A stretch of 64,000 nt of DNA from Pseudomonas sp. JUb42 (GTDB taxonomy: Bacteria > Pseudomonadota > Gammaproteobacteria > Pseudomonadales > Pseudomonadaceae). The stretch covers positions 1 through 64,000 of the forward strand of contig NZ_JANUFD010000004.1 in assembly GCF_024807945.1 (NCBI RefSeq). The letters run 5' to 3'. Shown piece by piece: positions 35,914-45,362 of this stretch. The notes under the pieces are model-generated. The model saw nothing but the letters and a program-made list of their open reading frames with translations, did no database searches and was not told the DNA's origin. Positions within the stretch are counted from its first letter, which is position 1. Each line of letters opens with the position of its first letter. The position numbers were made by a program, and so were the translations under genes.

Positions 35914-36003
35914 GTGGGAGCGAATTCATTCGCGAAGAGGCCGTTACATCCGATAGATATTCGTCGCCTTCAATGCCGCCTTCGCGAATGAATTCGCTCC
36001 CAC
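35914..36003. repeat. REPIN, family A
   Basis: Arms GTGGGAGCGAATTCATTCGC and complement around a variable centre. It lies between the converging mrpG and pyrF genes. Confidence 0.9.
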
Positions 36004-36060
36004 ATTCACTACCACTCAATCCGCTCTAGCCCAATCGCCTGACAAGCATCTGCTCATGAG

Positions 36061-36759
36061 TCAAGCCAGCTCGGCAACCACAGCAGCCAGTGCCTTGGCC
36101 GGATCGGCCGCCTGACTGATCGGACGGCCGATTACCAGATAATCGGAACCGGCATCCAGCGCCTGACGCGGGGTCAGGATGCGGCGCTGATCGTCCTGGG
36201 CACTGCCCGCCGGGCGAATGCCGGGGGTGACCAGTTGCAGCGACGGGTGTGCCGCCTTGAGCGCCCAGGCTTCCAGGGCCGAGCAGACCAGCCCGTCCAT
36301 ACCGGCTTTTTCCGCCAGGGCGGCAAGACGCAGGACCTGCTCCTGGGGCTCGATATCCAGACCAATACCTGCCAGGTCTTCACGCTCCATGCTGGTCAGC
36401 ACTGTCACGCCGATCAGCAAGGGCTTGGCACCGCTGCGCTGATCCAGCACATCACGGCAGGCCGCCATCATGCGCAGGCCACCGGAGCAATGCACGTTGA
36501 CCATCCACACGCCCATTTCCGCCGCCGCCTTCACCGCCATGGCCGTGGTGTTGGGGATATCGTGGAATTTCAGGTCCAGAAACACCTCGAAGCCCTTGTC
36601 GCACAAGGTCTCCACAATTCCTGACGCACTGCTGGTAAACAGCTCCTTGCCGACTTTGACCCGGCACAGCTTCGGATCAAGTTGATCGGCCAGCTGCAGC
36701 GCGGCGTCACGGGTAGGGAAATCCAGGGCGACGATGATAGGAGTCTGGCAGACGGACAT
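36061..36759 (-). CDS. pyrF: Orotidine 5'-phosphate decarboxylase
   Basis: The last step of UMP synthesis. The 232-residue barrel has the catalytic [10 protein letters not shown] signature (about 61-70) and an N-terminal [11 protein letters not shown] substrate aspartate. The C-terminal [11 protein letters not shown] binds the phosphate. It is a single-gene unit; length is normal for the short bacterial form. Confidence 0.97.
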   Translation of the reverse strand: MSVCQTPIIVALDFPTRDAALQLADQLDPKLCRVKVGKELFTSSASGIVETLCDKGFEVFLDLKFHDIPNTTAMAVKAAAEMGVWMVNVHCSGGLRMMAACRDVLDQRSGAKPLLIGVTVLTSMEREDLAGIGLDIEPQEQVLRLAALAEKAGMDGLVCSALEAWALKAAHPSLQLVTPGIRPAGSAQDDQRRILTPRQALDAGSDYLVIGRPISQAADPAKALAAVVAELA

Positions 36760-37181
36760 GGGCGGGGTCTCAGGCAGTCGAAATCGGCGCGCATTGTAGC
36801 TGAAGCTGGCGATGATCGGTAACCGTTCAGCATGGCAGGTATTCGCTTATCTACCATGTCTGAATTGGAATGAGATTTTTTGTGGGAGCGAATTCATTCG
36901 CGAATTGGCCCGTCAAACTCATTCATTTCTATAACCTGAAATACCGCTTTCGCGAATGAATTCGCTCCCACAGTTCTTTCCCGCAGCCCTGATTGAGATT
37001 CTCGTCTTAAAAACGCACCTGCGCCGGGCATGGCCCGCACCAATCATAGCCGCCGTGACGTCTCGTTAACGAGAACCGTTCTGCTTGCGACGACTTTTGA
37101 AACATTGCGACACATCCACTTGCCGCTGGCATGACCGATGCAATCGGCCCCCTGATGTCTCAAACTCTAGGGAGCAAGATC
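36760..37181. other. Intergenic region between divergent pyrF and the permease gene
   Basis: 422 bases with no supported gene. It holds a family A REPIN (36881-36972). To its right are promoter-type sequences for the permease, including a TCTCGTTAACGAGA palindrome at about 37061-37074, a candidate operator. Confidence 0.6.
36881..36972. repeat. REPIN, family A
   Basis: Arms TGTGGGAGCGAATTCATTCG and complement. Unusually for this window it lies between divergent genes rather than after a gene end. Confidence 0.9.
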
Positions 37182-38546
37182 ATGAGTACACAACTGAAAC
37201 CTACGTTGGGCACCCTGCATTTGTGGGGGATTGCCGTTGGACTGGTGATCTCCGGCGAATACTTTGGCTGGAGTTATGGCTGGGGCGTGGCCGGGACCCT
37301 CGGTTTTCTGCTGACGTCCCTGATGGTCGCGGCGATGTACACCTGCTTCATCTTCAGCTTTACCGAACTGACCACCGCCATCCCCCATGCGGGCGGACCG
37401 TTTGCCTACAGCCGTCGCGCCTTCGGCGAAAAAGGCGGGCTGATCGCCGGGCTGGCGACGCTGATCGAGTTCGTCTTCGCGCCACCGGCCATTGCCCTGG
37501 CCATCGGCGCCTATCTCAACGTGCAATTCCCGGCCCTGGACCCACGACATGCGGCGGTCGGCGCCTATATCGTGTTCATGGCCCTGAATATCCTTGGCGT
37601 GCAACTGGCGGCCACCTTTGAACTGGTGGTATGCATCCTCGCGGTACTGGAACTGCTGGTATTCATGGGCGTGGTCGCCCCGGCGTTCAGCTTCAGCAAC
37701 TTCGCCCTCAATGGCTGGGCCGGTTCCGATACCTTCAGCGCCCCGGCCATTGCCGGGATGTTTGCGGCCATCCCCTTTGCCATCTGGTTCTTCCTCGCCA
37801 TCGAAGGCGCGGCCATGGCGGCTGAAGAAGCCAAGGATCCCAAGCGCACCATTCCCAAGGCCTATATCAGCGGCATCATTACCCTGGTCCTGCTGGCCCT
37901 GGGTGTGATGGTTTTCGCCGGTGGCGTAGGTGATTGGCGTACTCTGTCGAACATCAACGACCCGCTGCCCCAGGCCATGAAAACCGTCGTAGGCGAAAGC
38001 TCCGGCTGGCTGCACATGCTGGTGTGGATCGGTCTGTTCGGCCTGGTCGCCAGCTTCCACGGCATCATCCTCGGCTACTCGCGACAGTTTTTCGCCCTCG
38101 CCCGCGCCGGTTACCTGCCGGCGTCACTGGCCAAACTATCACGCTTCCAGACCCCGCACCGCGCCATTATCGCCGGCGGCATCATCGGCATCGCGGCGGT
38201 CTACAGCGACGGCCTGATCAACCTAGGCGGCCTGACCCTGACCGCGGCCATGATCACCATGGCGGTGTTCGGCGCCATCGTCATGTACATCATGAGCATG
38301 CTTAGCCTGTTCAAGCTGCGCAAGACCGAGCCCAACCTGGAGCGTACCTTCCGTGCTCCCGGCTACCCGATCGTGCCCGGCATTGCCCTGGTCCTGGCGG
38401 TGGTCTGCCTGATCGCCATGGCCTGGTTCAACGTGCTGATCGGCCTGATCTTCCTCGGATTCATGGTGGCGGGCTTCATCTACTTCAGCCTGACCGCACA
38501 CTCCCGTGCTGCCGCGCCGAGCGACGCGATGCTCACTGGCCTGTAA
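37182..38546 (+). CDS. Ethanolamine permease-type APC transporter
   Basis: A 454-residue amino acid-polyamine-organocation carrier with 12 predicted helices. The N-terminal helix with ISGEYFGWSYGWGVAGTLGF is characteristic of ethanolamine permeases, and PFAIWFFLAIEGAAMAAEEAKDP is the conserved helix 6 region. AGGGAGCAAGATC before the ATG at 37182 supports this start over the ORF opening at 37131. The ethanolamine ammonia-lyase genes (eutBC) are not in the window. Ethanolamine is the likely substrate; another amine or amino acid remains possible. Confidence 0.88.
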   Translation: MSTQLKPTLGTLHLWGIAVGLVISGEYFGWSYGWGVAGTLGFLLTSLMVAAMYTCFIFSFTELTTAIPHAGGPFAYSRRAFGEKGGLIAGLATLIEFVFAPPAIALAIGAYLNVQFPALDPRHAAVGAYIVFMALNILGVQLAATFELVVCILAVLELLVFMGVVAPAFSFSNFALNGWAGSDTFSAPAIAGMFAAIPFAIWFFLAIEGAAMAAEEAKDPKRTIPKAYISGIITLVLLALGVMVFAGGVGDWRTLSNINDPLPQAMKTVVGESSGWLHMLVWIGLFGLVASFHGIILGYSRQFFALARAGYLPASLAKLSRFQTPHRAIIAGGIIGIAAVYSDGLINLGGLTLTAAMITMAVFGAIVMYIMSMLSLFKLRKTEPNLERTFRAPGYPIVPGIALVLAVVCLIAMAWFNVLIGLIFLGFMVAGFIYFSLTAHSRAAAPSDAMLTGL

Positions 38547-38634
38547 GGATCGTACAAGAAGGGGCATACGGATCTAGACTTGAACCATTGGGCGCTGCAA
38601 AGGCTCAAACGGGTATCACAAGAAGGAGAACCCT

Positions 38635-38802
38635 ATGCCCTGGTATGCCTGGTTAATACTGTTGGTTGCGATCGGCTCGATCGTCGGTGGCCTGATGATG
38701 CTCAGGGACTCGGCGAAGAAGCTGCCCCTCACCGAAGAACAGCTGAGGCGCGTGCATGAGCGCAACGCCGAAGCCGACGCGCAGGACGCGCGTAATCGTT
38801 AA
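38635..38802 (+). CDS. Small membrane protein, DUF2897-like
   Basis: A 55-residue protein. One membrane helix (WYAWLILLVAIGSIVGGLMM, residues 3-22) is followed by a short charged tail with TEEQLRRVHERNAEAD. AGAAGGAG seven bases before the ATG is a strong ribosome site, and codon use is typical. The layout fits the DUF2897 family of small Pseudomonas inner-membrane proteins of unknown function. It follows the permease gene by 88 bases. Confidence 0.8.
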   Translation: MPWYAWLILLVAIGSIVGGLMMLRDSAKKLPLTEEQLRRVHERNAEADAQDARNR

Positions 38803-38823
38803 CCAACATCTGGAATGACACCT

Positions 38824-38898
38824 CTGTAGGAGCTGCCGAAGGCTGCGAAAGCGCTGTATCAGCCAGCCTCCATTGGCAGCCTTAGGCAGCTCCTACAG
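38824..38898. repeat. REPIN-like pair, family D
   Basis: Arms CTGTAGGAGCTGCCGAAGGC and GCCTTAGGCAGCTCCTACAG with small mismatches. It lies between the converging small membrane protein and the substrate-binding protein genes. Single decayed arms of this family are near 16450. Confidence 0.8.
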
Positions 38899-38913
38899 GT
38901 TGGCGCCTCAAAG

Positions 38914-39741
38914 TCAGAGCTTACTGACCCCCACCCCCGCCACCACCCCATTTGACGCCAGCGGCGTCACCGCTATGCGAAACGGCTGGAATATCTTCAG
39001 CATCTGGCCGTTGTCGCGCAGCTTCTTGAGCAAATCAGCAAACTGCGGCCCGGTAATGGCCGCATTCGGGCTCAGCAGCGCGTAATGGCGATAAACCTGA
39101 TCAACGCGCTCCGAGGGCATCAACTGGCGAGCCTCGTCACGATTGCGCGCCATGAAATCACTGAGGTAGGAGCGCGTCACCAAAGCAATATCCGCCCGCC
39201 CGCGCAGTATCATCAGCAGATTGCTGTCGTGGGAATACGTCAGGCTGACATTGAAGTGATCGGCCAGGTACTTGGGGTCCGGATTGAACTGGGCAAACGC
39301 GTAATGATACCCGGCAAACAGCGCCAGGCGCTTGCCCTTCAGATCATTGAAGTAGCTCTGGTCGCGGCCCGGAGCCTTGCTGGCGACAAAGATCTCGGCG
39401 TCTTCCAGACCCATATCCACAGCAACGTGGGGAATGTCCTGCCAGCCCCATTCGGGATTCTCGAAGATGGCCATGTCGGTGCGGCCCTGCTCGAAATCGC
39501 GGAAACGTCGAGGAATCGAGGTTGGCACCAGGACAAACTTGTAATCGCTCTGAGCGGCATTCAGGGACTCGACCAGCTCCGGCAGCAGACCGGTGTCGGC
39601 ACCCTTTTCCGGGCGAATCGTATAAGGCGGAAAATGCGCGGCCCCAATCCGCACAATCTGCTGGGCGCTGACCGGTAGCGCCAGCATTGTCACGGCAGCC
39701 AACAACACGCCCTTGAAGGCAGTCCGTACCGGCGAAAACAT
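38914..39741 (-). CDS. Periplasmic solute-binding protein, family 3 type
   Basis: A 275-residue exported protein. The signal peptide runs to about residue 26 (ending LPVSA). The mature domain starts VRIGAAHFPPYTIRPEKGADTGLL, the family 3 opening, and has FEQGRTDMAIF and LKGKRLALFAGYHYA. No ABC permease is nearby, so it may feed a remote transporter or act as a sensor. The ligand is unknown. The ATG at 39741 is used. Confidence 0.82.
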   Translation of the reverse strand: MFSPVRTAFKGVLLAAVTMLALPVSAQQIVRIGAAHFPPYTIRPEKGADTGLLPELVESLNAAQSDYKFVLVPTSIPRRFRDFEQGRTDMAIFENPEWGWQDIPHVAVDMGLEDAEIFVASKAPGRDQSYFNDLKGKRLALFAGYHYAFAQFNPDPKYLADHFNVSLTYSHDSNLLMILRGRADIALVTRSYLSDFMARNRDEARQLMPSERVDQVYRHYALLSPNAAITGPQFADLLKKLRDNGQMLKIFQPFRIAVTPLASNGVVAGVGVSKL

Positions 39742-40120
39742 CAAGACTGCAACCTCCGTGGATTAGGGATACTGGCTAAGCTAGGAGGTTTCTGACGATT
39801 AAACAACTGGCAAATCAGCCCGCTGCGAGGCTTTTGTGAAGCGCCTCTTGACCTCGATGCTGGCATAAAGCCTTTTCGCCCAGCAGGGCCGGGATGAGAA
39901 GGCCTGCGCTATAAACCGCGCAGGCGAATCGCCTCTGAAAAATAATCCCAAAAAAGCACATATGTGCACAGTCCATACAGACAACACGACGAGACGGGCA
40001 CTTGACGGCCTGATGCTTGTCCAGATGCCATTGCGGATAATCCCGACACTGCATCAGCGCACCGGGCAGAGCGGACTTTAAGTGTCTACGCTGCACTGAA
40101 ACGCGAAAGAGGAGCTTGAT
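39742..40120. other. Intergenic region with hairpin and palindrome
   Basis: 379 bases between divergent genes with no gene that I can support. It contains a perfect 8-bp stem, GCCTGCGC/GCGCAGGC, at 39902-39925, and a GCACATATGTGC palindrome at 39956-39967. AGAGGAGCTTGAT before 40121 is the exonuclease ribosome site. A small RNA is possible but not shown. Confidence 0.45.
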
Positions 40121-40663
40121 ATGCCGCACTGGCTGGTTATTGATCTGGAGGCGACCACCGAAGAAGGTGGCTGGCCCGTGGCTGAAATGGAAATCATTGA
40201 GATCGGCGCCACACTGGTCAATCAGGACGGACGCGAGCTGGACCACTTCGAACGCTTTGTCCGCCCGCAGCGGCGCCCTCTGCTGACTCACTTCTGTCGC
40301 GAGCTGACCCATATCAGCCAAGACAATATCGACACCGCTGCACCATTGGATACGGTATGGCCGCAGTTCGAGCGCTGGCTGGCTCATCATCAACCCAGGG
40401 TGATGGGCTGGGCCAGTTGGGGGGAATACGACAAGCACCAACTGGAAGAGCAATGGCGCCAGCACGAGCTGACCAGCGTGCTGACCGGCATGCCCTACGT
40501 CAACCTCAAGCAGCGCTTCGCCCAGGCCCGCCAACTGCAACGCGCGCCAGGCCTGAATGCCGCGTTGCAGCTGGCCGGAATGCAGTTCAGCGGGCAGCAG
40601 CACCGCGCCCTGGCCGACGCACGCAACACCGGGCGGTTACTGCCGTTGATCCTGCCGCGCTGA
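40121..40663 (+). CDS. DEDDh-type 3'-5' exonuclease
   Basis: A 180-residue stand-alone exonuclease. The metal-binding motifs are VIDLEATTEEGG (D8, E10), the second conserved aspartate in the WGEYD segment, and the terminal HRALADARNTGRL (H160, D165). It resembles ERI-1/KapD-type enzymes that trim RNA or DNA 3' ends. Substrate is not known. It stands alone, 88 bases before ppnP. Confidence 0.88.
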   Translation: MPHWLVIDLEATTEEGGWPVAEMEIIEIGATLVNQDGRELDHFERFVRPQRRPLLTHFCRELTHISQDNIDTAAPLDTVWPQFERWLAHHQPRVMGWASWGEYDKHQLEEQWRQHELTSVLTGMPYVNLKQRFAQARQLQRAPGLNAALQLAGMQFSGQQHRALADARNTGRLLPLILPR

Positions 40664-40751
40664 ATAAGACTCACTTGCTTGAGGGGTGACGGTAACGGGT
40701 GCCTTGGGCATACTGGCCGCCTCTTTTTGCCCCTTGTCCGAGGAAATACCC

Positions 40752-41033
40752 ATGTTCAAAGTCAACGAATACTTCGATGGCACCGTGAAATCCATCGCTT
40801 TCGCCCAGGCTGAAGGCGAAGCGACCATTGGTGTGATGGCAGCGGGCGAATACGAATTCGGCACAGCCAAGCGCGAAATCATGCATGTGATCTCGGGCGA
40901 ACTGACCGTCAAGCTTCCAGACAGCAGCGACTGGGAAACCTTCAAGTCCGGCAGCCAGTTCAATGTGCCGGCCAACAGCAAGTTCCAGCTGAAAGTGCCT
41001 GTGGATACTGCTTACCTGTGTGAGTACCGCTAA
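40752..41033 (+). CDS. ppnP: Pyrimidine/purine nucleoside phosphorylase
   Basis: A 93-residue single-domain cupin (formerly YaiE/DUF1255) that phosphorolyses many nucleosides. It begins [17 protein letters not shown] and ends [15 protein letters not shown], both hallmark segments. GAGGAA eight bases before the ATG sets the start at 40752. Confidence 0.93.
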   Translation: MFKVNEYFDGTVKSIAFAQAEGEATIGVMAAGEYEFGTAKREIMHVISGELTVKLPDSSDWETFKSGSQFNVPANSKFQLKVPVDTAYLCEYR

Positions 41034-41082
41034 GTTCTGAAGCCCCCGCACACCCGATAAAACATTCGATGCGGGAGCGAAT

Positions 41083-41173
41083 TGTGGGAGCGAATTCATT
41101 CGCGAAGCGGCCATTACATCCGACGCATTTTTATCGTCTGAACACCGCCTTCGCGAATGAATTCGCTCCCACA
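41083..41173. repeat. REPIN, family A
   Basis: Arms TGTGGGAGCGAATTCATTCG and complement, between the converging ppnP and ABC exporter genes. A further truncated arm start (GCGGGAGCGAATTGTGGGAG) lies immediately to its left. Confidence 0.9.
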
Positions 41174-41209
41174 GAATTCACTACCGCCCTGCTCCAATCT
41201 GTCGATTAT

Positions 41210-42985
41210 TTACGACGCGCCATCCCGCGCATTGAACTGCAACGCCGCCAGCCGCGCATATAGCGGATTACTGGCGATCAGTTGCTGATGCGTGCCTACC
41301 GCCACCAGACGCCCCTGATCGATCACCGCAATGCGGTCGGCATTCTGCACGGTGGCCAGGCGGTGGGCGATGACCAGGGTCGTGCGGCCCTGCATCAGGC
41401 TCGGCAAGGCCTCCTGAATCAGATACTCACTCTGTGCATCCAGCGCGCTGGTGGCTTCGTCCAGCAGCAGGATCGGCGCATCCACTACCAGCGCCCTTGC
41501 AATCGCCAGCCGTTGACGCTGCCCGCCGGACAGGCCGAGGCCGCCGTCGCCCAGATGGGTCTTGTAGCCATCCGCCAGTTCCATGATGAACTCATGGGCA
41601 TGGGCAATGCGCGCCGCCGCTTCGACCTGTTCGAAGGTCGCCGCCGGGTTGCCGTAACGGATGTTATCCTCGACGCTGCCGAAGAACAGCGCCGGGCTCT
41701 GGGAGACCAGGGCAAAACAGCGACGCAGGTCGAGAGGATCAAGACGCTGAATCGGCATGCCCTCGATCAGCACCTGACCCTGCTGCGGATCATAGAAACG
41801 CAGCAACAGATCAAACAGGGTCGACTTGCCGGCGCCTGAAGGCCCGACCAGGGCCAGGGTCTCGCCGGCATTGATAATCAGGCTCAGGGCATCGACGGCG
41901 TTGCGCTCGGGCCGTGACGGGTAGGCAAAGCTGACGCCCTGCAACTCCAGATTGCCACTGACCCGCTGCGGCAGGTTCAGCAGATCGCTGACCGGCGCAT
42001 GAATTTCACTGCGCGCCTGCAACAGCTCACCAATGCGCTCAGCCGCACCGGCTGCCCGTTGCAGCTCGCCGAGGACCTCACTGAGGGTGCCGAAGGAGCT
42101 GCCGACGAGCAGGCTGTAGAACACGAATGCCGCCAGCTCGCCACTGGAGATGGTGCCCTCGATCACGTCCATGCCGCCGACCCAGAGCATTACCGCCACC
42201 GCCCCCAGCACCAATACGATCACCAGGGTAATCAGCCAGGAACGCTGCAAAATGCGTTTGCGCGCGGTCTCGAAGGCCTCCTCGGCAGTCACGGCGAAGC
42301 GTTGCTTGTCCTGCTGCTGGTGGTTGTAGGCCTGCACCGTCTTGATCTGGCCCAGGGCCTCGGCGACATAACTGCCGACATCAGCGACACGGTCCTGGCT
42401 CTGGCGCGACAGCGAGCGCACGCGACGGCCGAAAATCAGGATCGGCGCCACTACCAGGGGCAGCGCCACCACCACAATACTGGTCAACTTGGGATTGGTG
42501 ATGAACAGCAGGATGATGCCGCCGATGACCATCAGCACGTTGCGCAGGAACATCGACAGCGACGAGCCGATTACCGACTGCAAGAGCGTAGTGTCGGCAG
42601 TCAGGCGCGACTGGATCTCGGAGCTGCGGTTGTTCTCATAGAAGCCCGGATGCAAATCGATCAGATGGTCGAAGACCTTCTTGCGCAAGTCTGCCACTAC
42701 CCGTTCGCCAATCCACGACACCAGATAGAACCGCGAGAAGGTGCCAATGGCCAAGGCCACGACCAGCAACATGAACAGGCCGATGGATTCGTTGAGCATT
42801 TGCGGCGAGCGGGTCATGAAGCCGTGATCGACCATCAGTCGGATGCCCTGGCCCATGTACAGGGTGATGCCGGCAGTGACGATCAATGCCACCAGAGCCC
42901 CGAATGCCCGCCAGCGATAAGGCGCGAGAAACTGCGCCGCGAGACGGATTGCCTGACGCTGACGCCCGGAAAACACTGCGACCAT
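41210..42985 (-). CDS. ABC transporter, fused permease-ATPase (MsbA-like, subfamily B)
   Basis: A 591-residue half-transporter. The six-helix membrane domain is at about 20-315, and the nucleotide-binding domain from about 345 has Walker A GPSGAGKST, signature LSGGQRQRLAIARAL and Walker B ILLLDEATSALD. It works as a homodimer exporter. It is a paralogue of MsbA rather than MsbA itself, as no lpxK gene follows. The substrate is not known. Confidence 0.93.
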   Translation of the reverse strand: MVAVFSGRQRQAIRLAAQFLAPYRWRAFGALVALIVTAGITLYMGQGIRLMVDHGFMTRSPQMLNESIGLFMLLVVALAIGTFSRFYLVSWIGERVVADLRKKVFDHLIDLHPGFYENNRSSEIQSRLTADTTLLQSVIGSSLSMFLRNVLMVIGGIILLFITNPKLTSIVVVALPLVVAPILIFGRRVRSLSRQSQDRVADVGSYVAEALGQIKTVQAYNHQQQDKQRFAVTAEEAFETARKRILQRSWLITLVIVLVLGAVAVMLWVGGMDVIEGTISSGELAAFVFYSLLVGSSFGTLSEVLGELQRAAGAAERIGELLQARSEIHAPVSDLLNLPQRVSGNLELQGVSFAYPSRPERNAVDALSLIINAGETLALVGPSGAGKSTLFDLLLRFYDPQQGQVLIEGMPIQRLDPLDLRRCFALVSQSPALFFGSVEDNIRYGNPAATFEQVEAAARIAHAHEFIMELADGYKTHLGDGGLGLSGGQRQRLAIARALVVDAPILLLDEATSALDAQSEYLIQEALPSLMQGRTTLVIAHRLATVQNADRIAVIDQGRLVAVGTHQQLIASNPLYARLAALQFNARDGAS

Positions 42986-43259
42986 GAAGCCTCCATCAGC
43001 CTGTGGCTGAACACGTGAGCGCCAGAGCCTACACCTAATCCCCGGTCACGTCGGCAACCGCAAGGATGAACTCTGCCGGACGAGACGAGTCAGGTTAGTA
43101 GTCAGGGTTTTAGATTGGATTGATCTAAGCCGACACTGGCAGCCAGTTACCGTTTCTGGTGGACTGGAGACGTACTTGAGGCACACGCGGATGTCATGGC
43201 GTGGTCATCAAGCAACAGTAGCTTGAGCACTACCTGATGAGCCGATGAGGAGAAAGACC
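42986..43259. other. Intergenic region before the 58-residue protein
   Basis: 274 bases with no supported gene. It carries the divergent promoters of the ABC exporter and the small protein. No repeat family member was seen. Confidence 0.5.
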
Positions 43260-43436
43260 ATGAGCTTGCAAGACAGCCGTAATCAAGTCCAGGTCGTTCG
43301 AGCCAACCCTAACCTCCATGTAGGCGGGGCGGTACTCGACAAGGACGGGCGGGAAATCCTGATCACCGAAGAAATGGTTCAGGCCGCCTGCCAGGAATGC
43401 GACAAGCACTGGGTCAAACCGGAAAAACAAGATTGA
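43260..43436 (+). CDS. Small conserved-looking protein of 58 residues (PA1571-like)
   Basis: A 58-residue hydrophilic protein. It opens MSLQDSRNQVQVVRANPNLH, and the C-terminal half has DKDGREILITEEMVQAAC and ends KHWVKPEKQD. GAGGAGAAAGACC before the ATG is a strong ribosome site, and a good intrinsic terminator follows directly, so this is an independent gene. It resembles the small PA1571-type family of pseudomonads, from memory. Two cysteines (CQEC) could bind a metal. Function unknown. Confidence 0.8.
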   Translation: MSLQDSRNQVQVVRANPNLHVGGAVLDKDGREILITEEMVQAACQECDKHWVKPEKQD

Positions 43437-43456
43437 TGCGACAAAAAAAACACTTG

Positions 43457-43488
43457 AAACCCGACCCAGTTGTCGGGTTTTTCTTTTT
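43457..43488 (+). terminator. Intrinsic terminator of the 58-residue gene
   Basis: Stem AAACCCGAC / GTCGGGTTT with a six-base loop, followed by TTCTTTTT. It is 20 bases after the stop codon. Confidence 0.92.
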
Positions 43489-43516
43489 GCGCAGACCGAA
43501 TGATAAACACAGATTC

Positions 43517-43603
43517 GTTGGAGCGAGGCTCACCCGCGAACCTGACGATGCGGCGTATCAGGCACACCGCGTTACGCCCTTCGCGGGCAAGCCTCGCTCC
43601 AAC
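43517..43603. repeat. REPIN, family C
   Basis: Arms GTTGGAGCGAGGCTCACCCG and its near complement ending GCAAGCCTCGCTCCAAC. It lies between the small gene's terminator and the end of pdxB. Confidence 0.88.
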
Positions 43604-43614
43604 GGTGCCCGTCG

Positions 43615-44754
43615 TTACACCAGGCTTGCACCCAAAGCGGTGACCAACTGCACCAACTGCGCAGCCTCCCCGTTGATCCGCACCGTCAGCCCATCGATCT
43701 CGCGACGCGGCGGGTAATGCTTGCGCAGGGCGTCAAAGGCCAGTGGCTGGCTGACTTCACCGACCAGGCTGCGGCGAAAATCGGCATCGTCGCGGCGCGG
43801 GTCGTAGACGCCGCGACACAGCATGTTCAAGGCCCAGGTCGGGTCAGTGCGGCTGTCCAGGGTGACTTCGGTGAGCCACGGCTGCGGCAACAGGTCGGCA
43901 AGCTTGATTGCTGCAGGCTGGCCAAGGAATGCACACAGCGCCTGATAGATCTGCGCAGTGCCGCGCTGGCGGCCGTCCAGGCTGTAACCGGCAATGTGCG
44001 GAGTGCCGATCACACACAGGTCGGCCAGCTCGGTATTGACCTTCGGCTCGCCCTCCCAGACATCCAGTACCGCTTGCAGGTCTTCGCGATCAAGCAGCAC
44101 TTCGTGCAGCGCAGCGTTGTCCACCACCGGCCCGCGACTGGCGTTGATCAGCCAGCAACCCTGGCGCAATTGGCGCAGGCGAGCCGCATCGAACAAGTGC
44201 CAGGTCGGGTGTTCGCCGCCCTTGTCCAGGGGCGTGTGCAGGCTGATGGCGTCGCATTGCTCGATGATCTGCTCAAGGCTGACGAAATCGCCACCTTCGG
44301 CTGTCTGACGCACCGGGTCGCACACCAATACCTTCCAACCCAGCCCCTGCAGGACCTTGACCAGACGCCCGCCGACCTGACCGGCTCCGACCACGCCATA
44401 GGTGCGTGCAGCCAGGTCGGTGCCTTCGATCTCCGCCAGGGTCAGCAGGCTGCCCAGCACATAGTCCACCACGCCACGGGCGTTGCAGCCCGGAGCGCTG
44501 GACCACTGGATGCCCGCCTCGGCGAAATAATCCAGATCCAGATGATCGGTGCCGATGGTGCAGGTGCCGACAAAACGCACCGGGCTGCCTTCAAGCAGTT
44601 GCCGGGTCACCGGGGTGACCGACCGCACCAGCAGGATATCGGCCTCGGCCACCGCCGCGCGGTCGATGGAACGGCCCGGCAGACGATGGATATCGCCCAG
44701 ATGACCGAAGAACGCATCGAGCAGCGGGATATTTTCGTCAGCAACGATTCGCAT
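43615..44754 (-). CDS. pdxB: Erythronate-4-phosphate dehydrogenase
   Basis: Second step of DXP-dependent vitamin B6 synthesis: oxidation of 4-phosphoerythronate. The 379-residue D-2-hydroxyacid dehydrogenase begins [20 protein letters not shown]. It has the Rossmann motif [16 protein letters not shown] (about 118-133), the [14 protein letters not shown] stretch with catalytic Arg, and a C-terminal extension specific to PdxB. The ATG at 44754 fits the family. It is 50 bases downstream of tusA on the same strand. Confidence 0.96.
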   Translation of the reverse strand: MRIVADENIPLLDAFFGHLGDIHRLPGRSIDRAAVAEADILLVRSVTPVTRQLLEGSPVRFVGTCTIGTDHLDLDYFAEAGIQWSSAPGCNARGVVDYVLGSLLTLAEIEGTDLAARTYGVVGAGQVGGRLVKVLQGLGWKVLVCDPVRQTAEGGDFVSLEQIIEQCDAISLHTPLDKGGEHPTWHLFDAARLRQLRQGCWLINASRGPVVDNAALHEVLLDREDLQAVLDVWEGEPKVNTELADLCVIGTPHIAGYSLDGRQRGTAQIYQALCAFLGQPAAIKLADLLPQPWLTEVTLDSRTDPTWALNMLCRGVYDPRRDDADFRRSLVGEVSQPLAFDALRKHYPPRREIDGLTVRINGEAAQLVQLVTALGASLV

Positions 44755-44804
44755 GGTGGAACTCCAGGCAGAGACAGATGCATAGCGCAGGGCGGATAAC
44801 AGGA

Positions 44805-45059
44805 TCAATCCTGCTTTTTGCGGATCCAGTACAGGAACGTGCCTTCCTGGGCCTGCTGCTCGACCAGCTCATGGCCGAGGAATACGCAGAACTTGGGAAT
44901 ATCGCGGCGGGTTGAGGGGTCGGTGGCAATGACCTTGAGCAGACCGCCCGCAGGCAGGTCGCGGACTTTCTGGTGCAGCATCATCACCGGCTCAGGACAG
45001 TTGAGGCCGCTGGCATCGAGGACAGCGTCCACGGCAAGACTTTCGATGGATTCAGGCAT
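44805..45059 (-). CDS. tusA: TusA-family sulfurtransferase
   Basis: An 84-residue persulfide carrier. [20 protein letters not shown] contains the catalytic cysteine of the C-P-x-P motif, and [20 protein letters not shown] follows. In E. coli TusA hands sulfur to tRNA thiolation and Moco pathways. GGAG before the ATG at 45059 supports this start over the frame opening at 45095. It is likely co-transcribed with pdxB. Confidence 0.94.
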   Translation of the reverse strand: MPESIESLAVDAVLDASGLNCPEPVMMLHQKVRDLPAGGLLKVIATDPSTRRDIPKFCVFLGHELVEQQAQEGTFLYWIRKKQD

Positions 45060-45157
45060 GAGGGACTCCAAAAACTGGCGGGTATTGTCGCTCAATTAAC
45101 CCCTGCCAGCCACTGGAGGCACATTAGGGACGAATTGTGAGGCCTGCGCGCAGGCTG

Positions 45158-45248
45158 TGTGGGAGCGAATTCATTCGCGAAAGCGGTGTACCGGACGATG
45201 AAGATGCATCGGATGTACCGGCGTCTTCGCGAATGAATTCGCTCCCAC
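45158..45248. repeat. REPIN, family A
   Basis: Arms TGTGGGAGCGAATTCATTCG and complement around a variable centre, between tusA and rlmM (same strand). Confidence 0.9.
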
Positions 45249-45271
45249 TAGATTTGCTCCGTGCCCCGGTT

Positions 45272-45323
45272 AGTGTTTGCTGCGTGACAGCGCGGCGTCG
45301 TAGACGGGGCGGGATCTCCCACA
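45272..45323 (+). repeat. Dispersed ~50-bp repeat, copy B
   Basis: Begins AGTGTTTGC and ends TCTCCCACA as in copy A at 109-159, with one base of length difference. It directly follows a REPIN. Confidence 0.4.
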
Positions 45324-45362
45324 AATTTTGCCTCTACAACATCCGCCGCCGCATATCTCACT

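Larger units (their letters stand above)
45060..45362. other. Intergenic region with REPIN and dispersed repeat
   Basis: About 300 bases with no gene. It holds a GCCTGCGCGCAGGC palindrome at about 45142-45155, a family A REPIN (45158-45248) and copy B of the dispersed repeat (45272-45323). Confidence 0.6.

Noticed and set aside
39815..40603. A 262-codon minus-strand frame over the exonuclease gene
   Set aside because: The plus strand encodes a complete DEDDh exonuclease with a good ribosome site; the opposite frame has no motif.
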